A model generated the notes under the pieces. The model ran no database searches. It was given only the letters and a program-made list of their open reading frames with translations, and was not told the DNA's origin. A DNA stretch of 52,477 nucleotides. It comes from Aquimarina acroporae (GTDB taxonomy: Bacteria; Bacteroidota; Bacteroidia; Flavobacteriales; Flavobacteriaceae). Shown one piece after another: positions 34,147 to 42,859 of the stretch (its first letter is position 1; each line of letters begins with the position of its first letter). The stretch spans positions 1 to 52,477 of the forward strand of contig NZ_JALPRE010000025.1 of the NCBI RefSeq assembly GCF_023195925.1. Direction: 5' to 3'. The position numbers were made by a program, and so were the translations under genes.

Positions 34147-35430
34147 TTATCTAAGAGCTTTTATAAGTTCTGCCATATTTTTAGTTAGCTCCCTCCTGCT
34201 ATATTTTTCGATTCCTCGCACTTTGGAAATCAATTGACCATTCTGGTATTGCTCAAAAAAAGATACTAACTGAGTTTTTATGGCATCATATTCGTGGTAT
34301 TCGTAAAAATAACCGGCATCAGTCTCTTCAATTAATTTGGCGATATCTGCTCCTTTGGGACCAATAGCTAACAAAGGACGCTTAGAGGTCATATATTCAA
34401 ACAATTTTCCAGGAATTATGCAACGAGTCTCTGGCACATCAATTTCAATAAGCAGGAGTATTTGAGACTTCCTCTGGAGCTTTATAGCTTCTTCATGAGA
34501 AACATACCCATACAACTGTACGAAGTCAGACAGTCCAACCTCTTTTATCGTTTCCAAAACATCATCACTAACTGCACCAATAAGTTGTAGTTTAAAACAC
34601 TTGGCGAATTCCTCATTTTCTAGTGTAAGATCATAAAGTGCTTTCCAAAATAACTTCGGGTTTCTGCCTGACAGTAAGGAGCCTATATGAGAAATGGTAA
34701 AATCTGTATCTAGACTCTCATCTACTACCTGCTCCTCATCATAACCATTGGTAATTACAGAAATTGGAGTTTCGGTAATATCATTAAACTCTTTTTTGGT
34801 TTGAAAACTTGTTACTACAATTTGATCTGCACTTTGTAGCACCTCTTTTTCTAACCTTTTATGTTTTAGCATAGATTTTTGCGTCAGTTTGAGCTTATCG
34901 TGATACCCAATAGTAGTCCATGGATCTCTAAAATCGCCTATCCATGTAATGTTTAGTTGTTGTTTTAATCCTAGCCCTATTAAATGAACACTATGAGGTG
35001 GCCCAGTAGTGATTACAACATCGATTTCGTTTGAACTTAAGTATTTTTTTAAATAAGTAATAGAAGGTTTTACCCAATACTTACGTGCATCAGGAATAAA
35101 GAAATTCCCTCTAATATACAGCATAAGCTTCTGTATAAGTGATTGTTTTTCCTGTTTAGCGATTATTCCTTTACTTATTGTTTTACTCTCTTTTTTAGAA
35201 AAAAGTTGAGCAAATTTATAAGGTTCAAAAATACGATGTTTGAGTATAACTACATCTTCAGGAATATCTGACGCAAGTGTTGCATCTTCTATAGGATATG
35301 TAGGATTTTCAGGAACATATACTACAGGATCAATACCAAAGTCCTTAAAGTACTTTACAAATTTAAGCCAACGCTGTACACCAGGTCCTCCAGCAGGCGG
35401 CCAATAATATGTAATGATGAGAACTTTCAA
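34147..35430 (-). CDS. Glycosyltransferase, family 4-like
   Basis: A 427-aa GT-B fold transferase. The N-terminal glycine-rich acceptor side is YYWPPAGGPGVQRWLKF (about 8-24). The C-terminal nucleotide-sugar side includes ISHIGSLLSGRNPKLFWKAL, YGYVSHEEAIKLQRKSQILLL and the conserved acidic region GKLFEYMTSKRPLLAIGP. No membrane helix, so it acts at the inner face of the membrane. It is tightly packed behind YfhO (7 bp) and before the flippase. Donor and acceptor sugars cannot be read from the sequence. Confidence 0.88.
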   Translation of the reverse strand: MKVLIITYYWPPAGGPGVQRWLKFVKYFKDFGIDPVVYVPENPTYPIEDATLASDIPEDVVILKHRIFEPYKFAQLFSKKESKTISKGIIAKQEKQSLIQKLMLYIRGNFFIPDARKYWVKPSITYLKKYLSSNEIDVVITTGPPHSVHLIGLGLKQQLNITWIGDFRDPWTTIGYHDKLKLTQKSMLKHKRLEKEVLQSADQIVVTSFQTKKEFNDITETPISVITNGYDEEQVVDESLDTDFTISHIGSLLSGRNPKLFWKALYDLTLENEEFAKCFKLQLIGAVSDDVLETIKEVGLSDFVQLYGYVSHEEAIKLQRKSQILLLIEIDVPETRCIIPGKLFEYMTSKRPLLAIGPKGADIAKLIEETDAGYFYEYHEYDAIKTQLVSFFEQYQNGQLISKVRGIEKYSRRELTKNMAELIKALR

Positions 35431-35437
35431 AATACGG

Positions 35438-37879
35438 TTACTTATCTTCGTTGGTCAAAGATAATAAACTACCTGTTTTCTTGTAATTATAAAACAATCC
35501 GCCTAACACCAACAACACAAAGATCATAGAACTGGCAAGTGTGATTGCACTTCCTGTTTTTACCACCTCAGGTTCAAATTTGAATTCGATGTTATGTTTC
35601 CCTTCAGGCACTTTTAGTCCCCGTAGCATATAATCTACAGGATATATGTTTTGTTCTTGACCATCAATAAATGCTTTCCAACCCTTTTTGTAGTATGTTT
35701 CAGAAAAAACCACAAAACTTGGTTTGGCAGCATAAGCATTATAAGCCAAGTGATTTGGTGTTGTTTTAGAAATAGCTATAGTAGATATACTATCTGTATC
35801 TGTGTTAAATTCCCCTATTTCGGCTTCAAATTCTTTTCGTACTACTGCAGTTTCCTTAGTATTTAGCGTTTTTAAAGCTTCAAATTCAGATTTATGATCG
35901 TCTACATATTTCACTTCTTTCACATACCACGCTGCTCCGTTGGCAGACGGATTTTGTTTTGCCTCTAGTCTTCCTTCTTTATCTTGTTGGATGATATATT
36001 TTACATTCAACATATTCGCTACTTCAATATTACCTTTGGCTATATGTCCAAAATATACATCTTCCATTTTTCTAGGACGAACGGCTGTATACCCATTTAT
36101 AGCATTAAAAAAAGTATTTACGTGTGAGTTATTGAATCCTCTAGCCTGGTCCAATACCCGATAATACGAATCATCTTTCATGATCTCCTTATCGGCTCCT
36201 GTAGGTTGAAAAAACGACTTGTACTCTCTTTTAGAAATAAAACTTTCTTCATCTACGCTACGTCTATCAACACTTACAAGATCAAAAACGATCAATACGC
36301 CTACAATGATTAAAGTAATATTTTCTGAAAGCTTTTTATGAAGCATAAACCACAATGCCGCTGCTACCAAGATAATGAGACCTAACGATCGAAAACTATC
36401 ACTTTTCATTATTGAAATTCGATCATCTTTAATGGCGTCAAAAATCATAGGCTGTTCAATAGCCAATTGTACTTCAGATGGAGATTTAAAACTAAACAGG
36501 CTACCTCCAAACAGCAAAAAGATTAAGCATAAACCTCCAAAAACTCCTAAAGCGATTAAGAACTTTTTACGTTTCTCTTCGAAAGGAATTTTATCATTCA
36601 ACAAACGATGAATTCCAAATACCGCTGCCATTGGCACTAATAGTTCGAGAATCACTTGTATACTTGAAACGGCTCTAAATTTATTGTAGAAGGGAACATA
36701 GTCGATAAAAAACCGAGTTAAAAACTCAAAGTTCTTTCCCCAGCTCAACATTAGAGACAACAACATCCCTCCTATTAACCACCATCGCAATCTACCATTT
36801 ACCAAAAGAAGCCCTAAGAATGCCAAAAATACAACTGTAACTCCAAGGTAAGGTGGTGCCTCTACATAAGGTTGTGCACCCCAATATAACGGTGTTCCAC
36901 TAGCATAATAATTGGCCTGCTGTGGAGATTGACCTAATGTCAATAATTTTTGATAAAACGCAGAATCTTCGCCAAGATCAGAAGCTCTACCTAACCCCAT
37001 AAGTTTAGGAACAAATAGATTTAGAGATTCTAATTTACCATAACTATACTCGGTTATATACTCATAATCAAGACCATTCTTTTCTGAAGATCTTGTTGTT
37101 TCATCTGCCAGGAAATTTTTCCCTCTGATACTTGTTTCTACATATTCTGAAGTAGACAGTAAAGTGGTTGCATTGGTTGCTAGCCCCAATAAAACAGCAA
37201 TACATAAAAAACCTACTGATTTGAAGAAATGAGGTATCTCTTTTTTCTTAAAAGCATCTATCAAGTATGCTATTCCAAGTACTCCAACCAAGAGCCCCAA
37301 ATAATATGTCATTTGATAGTGATTGGCCTGAATCTCCAATCCCATAGCCAGGGCAGTAAGAACAGATCCCCAGAAATATCGTTTCTGAAATACCATTAAA
37401 ATTCCTGCAATTACCAGTGGGAAATACGCGATGGCATGTGCTTTGGAGTTATGTCCTACTCCTATGATTATGATTAAGTATGTTGAAAAACCGAAAGCCA
37501 ATGCTCCTAATATTGCCAATTTCCAAGGAATACGCATTACTAGCATTAGAATATAAAAGCTCAAGAGGTATAAAAAGAGGTAATCTGCTGGTCTAGGTAA
37601 AAATCGAATGGCTCTATCCAGCTTATCCATGTAATCATGAGGAAACCTTGCTCCTAATTGATAGGTAGGCATTCCGCCAAAAGCCGAATTGTTCCAATAT
37701 GTTTCTTCACCAGTATTTTTGCGATAATCTATATGTTGTCTGGCTACACTTTCATACAACTTTATATCACTCTGATAGATGATCTTTCCACTTAAAACAG
37801 GATTAAAATAAAGTAGTGAAATAACAATAAAGCCAAGAATGACCAGTATATGGGGTAAGAATCTTTTTATTAAAGACAT
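35438..37879 (-). CDS. YfhO family membrane protein
   Basis: An 813-aa protein with about a dozen membrane helices (roughly 10-540) followed by a soluble, mainly beta part (about 560-770) and one last helix (about 775-797). YfhO proteins are GT-C-like membrane proteins that transfer sugars to lipid-linked or wall polymers, with the catalytic loop in the first extracytoplasmic segment; here it contains SDIKLYESVARQHIDYRKNTGEE. It lies in an operon with a glycosyltransferase and flippase, consistent with glycan modification. Family assignment is firm, activity is inferred. Confidence 0.87.
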   Translation of the reverse strand: MSLIKRFLPHILVILGFIVISLLYFNPVLSGKIIYQSDIKLYESVARQHIDYRKNTGEETYWNNSAFGGMPTYQLGARFPHDYMDKLDRAIRFLPRPADYLFLYLLSFYILMLVMRIPWKLAILGALAFGFSTYLIIIIGVGHNSKAHAIAYFPLVIAGILMVFQKRYFWGSVLTALAMGLEIQANHYQMTYYLGLLVGVLGIAYLIDAFKKKEIPHFFKSVGFLCIAVLLGLATNATTLLSTSEYVETSIRGKNFLADETTRSSEKNGLDYEYITEYSYGKLESLNLFVPKLMGLGRASDLGEDSAFYQKLLTLGQSPQQANYYASGTPLYWGAQPYVEAPPYLGVTVVFLAFLGLLLVNGRLRWWLIGGMLLSLMLSWGKNFEFLTRFFIDYVPFYNKFRAVSSIQVILELLVPMAAVFGIHRLLNDKIPFEEKRKKFLIALGVFGGLCLIFLLFGGSLFSFKSPSEVQLAIEQPMIFDAIKDDRISIMKSDSFRSLGLIILVAAALWFMLHKKLSENITLIIVGVLIVFDLVSVDRRSVDEESFISKREYKSFFQPTGADKEIMKDDSYYRVLDQARGFNNSHVNTFFNAINGYTAVRPRKMEDVYFGHIAKGNIEVANMLNVKYIIQQDKEGRLEAKQNPSANGAAWYVKEVKYVDDHKSEFEALKTLNTKETAVVRKEFEAEIGEFNTDTDSISTIAISKTTPNHLAYNAYAAKPSFVVFSETYYKKGWKAFIDGQEQNIYPVDYMLRGLKVPEGKHNIEFKFEPEVVKTGSAITLASSMIFVLLVLGGLFYNYKKTGSLLSLTNEDK

Positions 37880-37912
37880 GATTTGTGCACGTTTACTAAA
37901 TGAAGCGCCAAA

Positions 37913-38182
37913 TTAATCAATTTCCTCATAATCGATATATTCTCCCACATCTTTATTCGAAGATTTTTGCTTTGGCTTTTTTTCTATAGTTACATCTCCT
38001 TCTGTAGATTGATATGACTGTTGATATCTGTTAAATTGTTGCTCGAATTTTTCTCCGGCTTTCTTTGTTACATATCTAAGCAATAGAGGACCAAATAAAC
38101 GCGTTAATACTTTTAGTCCATAATATATAAGCAAAATAATGAGGATAACCTTTAATACCCCATCCCACGAAGCTTCTTGCAT
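37913..38182 (-). CDS. DUF4834 family small membrane protein
   Basis: An 89-aa protein. One membrane helix (about 10-32, LKVILIILLIYYGLKVLTRLF) is followed by PLLLRYVTKKAGEKFEQQF and a hydrophilic, acidic end (GEYIDYEEID). This is the layout of DUF4834 proteins of Bacteroidota. The frame is open for another 100 codons upstream, but that part runs into the divergent gene and looks like antisense sequence, so the ATG at 38182 is used. It leads the operon with YfhO, 33 bp downstream. Function unknown. Confidence 0.82.
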   Translation of the reverse strand: MQEASWDGVLKVILIILLIYYGLKVLTRLFGPLLLRYVTKKAGEKFEQQFNRYQQSYQSTEGDVTIEKKPKQKSSNKDVGEYIDYEEID

Positions 38183-38257
38183 ATCGTTTTTTTTCAAAAA
38201 TAGGGAACTCTCTATACAAATAGGTGCCCACAATCCTAAAAAAATGATAAAATCTGC

Positions 38258-38265
38258 TATATTTG
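38258..38265 (+). promoter_or_regulatory. -7 box (TATATTTG) of the barrel-protein gene
   Basis: A perfect TAnnTTTG match 17 nt upstream of the ATG at 38283, in the 100-bp gap to the divergent DUF4834 gene. It excludes the 48-codon upstream extension of the frame. Confidence 0.6.
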
Positions 38266-38282
38266 AACCAAATCTATTGAAT

Positions 38283-39962
38283 ATGAGCCCTAAATCTATT
38301 CTTTTGCTGGTAACCTTTTTATTGTGTACACTAGCGGCATCTTCACAATATACCGAGAAGATTAACTCTAATAGACCTGGTACTTCACAAGGAGCTTTCT
38401 CTGTGGGTAACAATGTCTTACAACTAGAGGGTGGTTTAGGTTTTGGTAAAGAAAAACATAAAATATTGGACACCAAAACCAATGTTTTTAACTTCGATTA
38501 TAGTGTTCGGTATGGGCTTTTAATCGAGCAACTTGAGATTCGATTAAATGGTAGATATAGAGCCGATGGGGTTACACAAACCGTTGGTGCCAACGAACAA
38601 AAAATAAATAGAAGTAATTTTGAAATTAATACTATTGGGGCAAAATATTTAATTTATGACCCTTATAAACCAAAATTAAAGAAAAAAGATACTGTTCCTG
38701 CCAATTACGACAGCCTAAAAAGCTGGAAAGAACGTTACCGCTTTAAATGGAAGAGTCTTATCCCTGCTGTTTCTGGTTATGCGGGAGTTAATTTTGTTGC
38801 TAAAGACAATCCGTTTACCTTTCCAGAGGATCCTTCGATAAGTCCAATTTTTGTAGTTGCTACACAAAATAATTGGTCCACAAGCTATGGAGGTGATTGG
38901 GCTTTTGTGACCAATTTAATTATCGATAAAATCACTACCGAAAATCCTGCTTTTGGATTGATTCTAACAGCAACTCATACGGTTAATAATAAATGGGCAG
39001 GTTTTGCAGAGTATCAGGTCCAAAAGAGCGATTTCTACAGTGATAATATTATGAGGCTTGGAGGTGCTTATTTATATAATCAAGACGTACAGTTTGACGC
39101 CAACATTGCATTTAACTTTAAAGATACACCGTCTATATTTACGCTCAGTTTTGGAGCTTCCTATCGCTTCGATTGGCATACTAAGGATGAAATTATCGAG
39201 CAGCCAGGTTTAGAAGGAGGAGTAAAAGAAGGAGAAGAAGACGAAGAAGGAAAAGAAGGAAAAGAAGGAGATTCAGACGATAACCGAGAAGATGACTCAG
39301 AAGAAGATTCTGAAATTGAAGGTGTAGAGAATGATAGTTTAAAGTTAGAGAAAACTCCGTTTATCAATGACTTCGAGGATGACAGTTTTAGAGAGGAGTT
39401 AGAAAGAGATTTAGATGAAAGACGTACCGAAGAACGTTTAGAACGTGAACGTATTGAAAATGAAAAAATACAGAAAAAAGAAGATAAAAAATTCAAAAAA
39501 GAAGAAGCTCGTAGATTAAAACGTGAGGCTAAAGCTGCTCGAGAAGCCGAAAAAGAAGCTATCAAAGCAGAAAAGGAGAAACAAAAAATGATAGAGGATA
39601 TCGATGCCGAATTGGACAAAATGGAGCAGGATCAAGGTGTCGATGATGAATTGGATGATATTGAAAAACAACTCCAGGAGCTAGAAAAGATGGAAAAAGA
39701 ACTCGAGCAAGAGGAGAAAAAAGATCAGAAGAAAGACGATAAAGAAGAAAAAGCTAAAGAGAAAGAGAAAAAAGAAGAAGAAGTTGATGTAGATGCTGAA
39801 TATGAAAAGTATCAGCAAGAGAAGGAAAAAGCGCGTAAAGAAGAAGAAAAAAGAAGAAAGAAAGAAGAAAAGAGACGCGAAAAAGAAGAGAAAAAGCGTC
39901 AAAAAGAAGAAAAGAAACGCAAAAAGAACGAAGAGGATAATAGCGATTCTGACAACGGTTAA
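38283..39962 (+). CDS. Outer-membrane beta-barrel protein with long charged C-terminal tail
   Basis: A 559-aa exported protein (signal peptide 1 to about 22, ending ASSQ). Residues about 23-295 are amphipathic strands like the phenol-degradation MetA/transporter-type barrels: NRPGTSQGAFSVGNNVLQLEGGLG, FDYSVRYGLLIEQLEIRLNGRY, and a closing strand FTLSFGASYRFDW. From about 300 to the end the protein is almost only Glu, Lys, Asp and Arg: first an acidic Gly/Ser stretch, then about 200 residues of heptad-free E/K alternation suited to a single long helix. The tail would begin at the last barrel strand and so lie in the periplasm. Function unknown; the tail might contact the cell wall. Confidence 0.82.
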   Translation: MSPKSILLLVTFLLCTLAASSQYTEKINSNRPGTSQGAFSVGNNVLQLEGGLGFGKEKHKILDTKTNVFNFDYSVRYGLLIEQLEIRLNGRYRADGVTQTVGANEQKINRSNFEINTIGAKYLIYDPYKPKLKKKDTVPANYDSLKSWKERYRFKWKSLIPAVSGYAGVNFVAKDNPFTFPEDPSISPIFVVATQNNWSTSYGGDWAFVTNLIIDKITTENPAFGLILTATHTVNNKWAGFAEYQVQKSDFYSDNIMRLGGAYLYNQDVQFDANIAFNFKDTPSIFTLSFGASYRFDWHTKDEIIEQPGLEGGVKEGEEDEEGKEGKEGDSDDNREDDSEEDSEIEGVENDSLKLEKTPFINDFEDDSFREELERDLDERRTEERLERERIENEKIQKKEDKKFKKEEARRLKREAKAAREAEKEAIKAEKEKQKMIEDIDAELDKMEQDQGVDDELDDIEKQLQELEKMEKELEQEEKKDQKKDDKEEKAKEKEKKEEEVDVDAEYEKYQQEKEKARKEEEKRRKKEEKRREKEEKKRQKEEKKRKKNEEDNSDSDNG

Positions 39963-40097
39963 AGAATAATATAGAAAATAGAGTATACTGCATGCTCATC
40001 CCCTAGTTATTCGTTGCATTTAGAATTTGAGCAAAACTTCTCTTTCGGTATAGTGGCAAAATGCTCTTTTTACACTCAAAATTTTAAAAAAGGGTCA

Positions 40098-40105
40098 TAT
40101 ATTTG
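40098..40105 (+). promoter_or_regulatory. -7 box (TATATTTG) of the 372-aa gene
   Basis: A perfect TAnnTTTG match 28 nt upstream of the ATG at 40134; no clear -33 TTG. Confidence 0.55.
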
Positions 40106-40133
40106 CCTACGAATTCGAGATGACATATGATTT

Positions 40134-41252
40134 ATGATTACCATTAAAGAAATTACTTCAAAAGGAGATTTAACCACGTTTGTTAAGTTTCCTTTTGAAT
40201 TATATAAAAATTCCCCCTATTACGTTCCCTCCATAATCAAAGAGGAGTTGGATGTAATGAATCCAAAGAAAAACCCTGTTTTTAGAAATTCAGACGCAAA
40301 ATATTTCTTAGCCTACAGGGGTCATCAAATCGTTGGTCGAATTGCAGCTATTATTAATTGGATTGAAGTAAACGAACAAAAGAAACCAAAGGTTCGGTTT
40401 GGTTGGTTTGATGTAATTGATGATGTAGAAGTTACTAAAGCCCTGCTTGATAAGGTAGCAGAATACGGAGCACAGCATTCTCTAGAATATATGGAAGGCC
40501 CTGTTGGGTTTTCGAATATGGATAAGGCAGGTATCTTAATCAAAGGATTTGAAGAATTAAACACCATGATCACCTGGTACAATTACCCTTATTATGCAAA
40601 GCATATGGAGGAATTAGGCTTCGAACCTGCGGCGACATGGGTAGAATATAAGATAAAAGTCCCTAAACAGACCAAAGAGAAGGTGATTAAGTTTGCTGAA
40701 GTAATCAAAAGGCGGTATGATCTTACGCTATTAAAATTTAATAAGAGTAAAGAGATATTGAAGTATGCTGATGATATGTTTGAACTACTGAATAAAACAT
40801 ACAGCAGTTTGCAAACTTTTGTTCCTATACAGCAATACCAGATAGATATGTACAAGAAGAAGTATCTTCCATATCTTAATCCAGAATATATTACTTGTAT
40901 TGCTGATAATACTGGTAAGTTAATCGCATTCTCTATAGTTATGCCTTCTTTTTCTAAGGCTCTTAAGAAAATGAATGGAAAGGTATATCCACTAAGATTT
41001 CTTCATATCCTTAAAGCACAACGAAGAAACGACACTGCTGCATTCTACCTTATCGGTGTAGATCCTAAATATCAAAACAAAGGCGTTACCGCTCTTATTT
41101 TCAAAGAAATGAATGAAGCTTTCTTACGAAACGGTATTGAGGTAGTAGAAACCAATCCAGAATTAGAGGAAAACAAAGCCATACAAGCTTTATGGAATGG
41201 TTATGACCATGAGTTGCACAAGAAAAGAAGAACCTTCAGAAAAAACATTTAA
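40134..41252 (+). CDS. GNAT-like N-acyltransferase family protein
   Basis: A 372-aa cytoplasmic protein built like two GNAT-type halves. The first has FFLAYRGHQIVGRIAAIIN-like strands (about 62-80), FGWFDVIDD and the block EYMEGPVGFSNMDKAGILIKG. The second has FYLIGVDPKYQNKGVTALIFKEMNEAFLRNG (about 302-332), where QNKGV fits the acetyl-CoA loop, followed by VETNPELEENKAIQALW. Related proteins are widespread in Bacteroidota and sometimes labelled GTP cyclohydrolase, which no motif supports. Substrate unknown. It lies next to a probable sulfonolipid gene pair but on the opposite strand. Confidence 0.75.
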   Translation: MITIKEITSKGDLTTFVKFPFELYKNSPYYVPSIIKEELDVMNPKKNPVFRNSDAKYFLAYRGHQIVGRIAAIINWIEVNEQKKPKVRFGWFDVIDDVEVTKALLDKVAEYGAQHSLEYMEGPVGFSNMDKAGILIKGFEELNTMITWYNYPYYAKHMEELGFEPAATWVEYKIKVPKQTKEKVIKFAEVIKRRYDLTLLKFNKSKEILKYADDMFELLNKTYSSLQTFVPIQQYQIDMYKKKYLPYLNPEYITCIADNTGKLIAFSIVMPSFSKALKKMNGKVYPLRFLHILKAQRRNDTAAFYLIGVDPKYQNKGVTALIFKEMNEAFLRNGIEVVETNPELEENKAIQALWNGYDHELHKKRRTFRKNI

Positions 41253-41266
41253 ACATAATCTTAAAA

Positions 41267-41296
41267 ATAAAACCCGCTTACAGCGGGTTTATTTTT
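41267..41296. terminator. Hairpin terminator between convergent genes
   Basis: AAACCCGCT (41270-41278) pairs with AGCGGGTTT (41282-41290) over a 3-nt loop, with ATTTTT on the right and an A-rich run on the left. Confidence 0.88.
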
Positions 41297-41332
41297 GTTC
41301 GATATTAAAAAAAGGGATAAAAACGAAAAATA

Positions 41333-42592
41333 TTATTCTCCCATCGCCGCAGCAACGGCTGCAGATATCTTTTTATAAGTACCATTCTCTAGTCGTTCAC
41401 GTATAGCAGAGAATGCGTTTAATGTTTCTTCTATATCCTCCATCGTGTGTGAAGCTGTAGGAATTAATCTTAGTAATATTAATCCTTTTGGAATAACCGG
41501 ATACACAACAATTGAACAGAAAATACCATGATTTTCTCTTAAATCTTTTACCAGAGCCATTGCCTCAGGAATACTCCCTTTAAGATACACTGGGGTAACG
41601 CAACTTTGCGTTGTTCCTAAGTCAAAACCTCTTTCTCTAAGACCATTCTGTAATGCATTTACATTCTCCCATAACTTAGCCTTAAGCTCTGGCATGGTTC
41701 TTAGCATGTCTAAACGTTTCAAAGCTCCTTCTACCAATTGCATTTGTAATGATTTTGCAAACATTTGAGAACGTAAATTATATTTCAGATAATCGATAAT
41801 TTCCTGATCCGCAGCTATGAAAGCACCTGTACTTGCCATAGATTTGGCAAAAGTGGCAAAATATACATCTATTTCTTCCTGTACGCCTTGCTCCTCTCCC
41901 GTTCCAGCTCCGGTAGCTCCTAAAGTTCCAAACCCGTGGGCATCATCTACAAAAAGTCTGAAATTATATTTTTCTTTTAACGCTACAATTTCTTTGAGCT
42001 TTCCTTGTTCTCCTCTCATACCAAAAACACCCTCTGAGATTAGCAAGATTCCTCCTCCTGTCTTTTCGGCCATTTTTGTAGCACGCATTAAGTTTTTCTC
42101 AATGCTTTCAATATCATTATGCCTATATGTATATCTTTTTCCTTGATGTAGTCTCACCCCGTCAATAATACATGCGTGAGCATCTACATCATAAACAATA
42201 ATATCATCTTTGTTTACCAATGCATCTACGGTAGACACCATTCCCTGGTATCCGAAGTTTAATAAATAAGCAGCCTCTTTATTAACAAACTCTGCAAGCT
42301 CATTTTGTAACTGCTCATGAAGATCTGTATGACCACTCATCATTCTTGCTCCCATAGGATAAGCAGAACCATATTTTGCTGCTGCCTCGGCATCTACTCT
42401 ACGAATTTCTTCTTTATTTGCCAATCCAAGGTAATCATTAATACTCCATGTAATTACCTCTCTTCCCTGAAACTTCATTCTATTTGATATAGGACCTTCA
42501 AGTTTTGGGAAAACAAAATATCCTTCTGCCTGATCTGCCCATTTCCCTAATGGTCCCTTGTCTTTATATATCTTATCAAATAAATCTCTCAT
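41333..42592 (-). CDS. Alpha-oxoamine synthase, probable cysteate/serine acyltransferase (capnine-type)
   Basis: A 419-aa PLP enzyme of the family that includes serine palmitoyltransferase and 2-amino-3-ketobutyrate CoA ligase; these condense an amino acid with an acyl thioester. Characteristic blocks are NDYLGLANKEEIR (about 53-65), GARMMSGHTDLHEQLE-like (about 81-95), VDDAHGFGTLG (about 216-226) and the PLP lysine Lys250 in TFAKSMASTGAF. In Flavobacterium johnsoniae an enzyme of this family makes the sulfonolipid capnine from cysteate and is needed for efficient gliding. The neighbouring cysteine-synthase-like gene on the same strand makes this the favoured reading; glycine C-acetyltransferase or serine palmitoyltransferase remain possible. 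Confidence 0.85.
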   Translation of the reverse strand: MRDLFDKIYKDKGPLGKWADQAEGYFVFPKLEGPISNRMKFQGREVITWSINDYLGLANKEEIRRVDAEAAAKYGSAYPMGARMMSGHTDLHEQLQNELAEFVNKEAAYLLNFGYQGMVSTVDALVNKDDIIVYDVDAHACIIDGVRLHQGKRYTYRHNDIESIEKNLMRATKMAEKTGGGILLISEGVFGMRGEQGKLKEIVALKEKYNFRLFVDDAHGFGTLGATGAGTGEEQGVQEEIDVYFATFAKSMASTGAFIAADQEIIDYLKYNLRSQMFAKSLQMQLVEGALKRLDMLRTMPELKAKLWENVNALQNGLRERGFDLGTTQSCVTPVYLKGSIPEAMALVKDLRENHGIFCSIVVYPVIPKGLILLRLIPTASHTMEDIEETLNAFSAIRERLENGTYKKISAAVAAAMGE

Positions 42593-42806
42593 CTATCAAA
42601 AATTTGTGTCTTATAAGTTTGCGAAAATACGGAAAATTGATTTGATGACATAATTATATTCAAATTCACTTTTATAAACATACAATTTAACTATTTGACA
42701 TTTAACTATGTTAAAAAACCGTTGATTATTAAGTATTTATATGTTTTCTTTATTTATTTAGAGCTTTAAGTATAAAATTTATAAAAACCCAGAAATAGAA
42801 AACACA

Positions 42807-42840
42807 CAAAAAAAGCACCCGATATCACTTCAGATGCTTA
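42807..42840 (-). terminator. Hairpin terminator after the cysteine-synthase-like gene
   Basis: Read on the minus strand, AAGCATC pairs with GGTGCTT (one wobble) and is followed by seven T. Confidence 0.65.
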
Positions 42841-42859
42841 AAATTTATGTTAAGATTCG

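Noticed and set aside
38183..38482. N-terminal extension of the DUF4834 frame by 100 codons
   Set aside because: It runs antisense into the divergent barrel-protein gene and carries no recognisable domain; the family begins at the inner ATG.
39161..39902. Leftward Ser-rich and Phe/Leu-rich open frames
   Set aside because: They are the antisense of the Glu/Lys-rich tail codons (GAA/AAA), which cannot give stop codons easily; composition artefact.
40134..41252. GTP cyclohydrolase label for the 372-aa protein
   Set aside because: No zinc or GTP-binding motif of that enzyme is visible, while an acetyl-CoA loop-like motif is.
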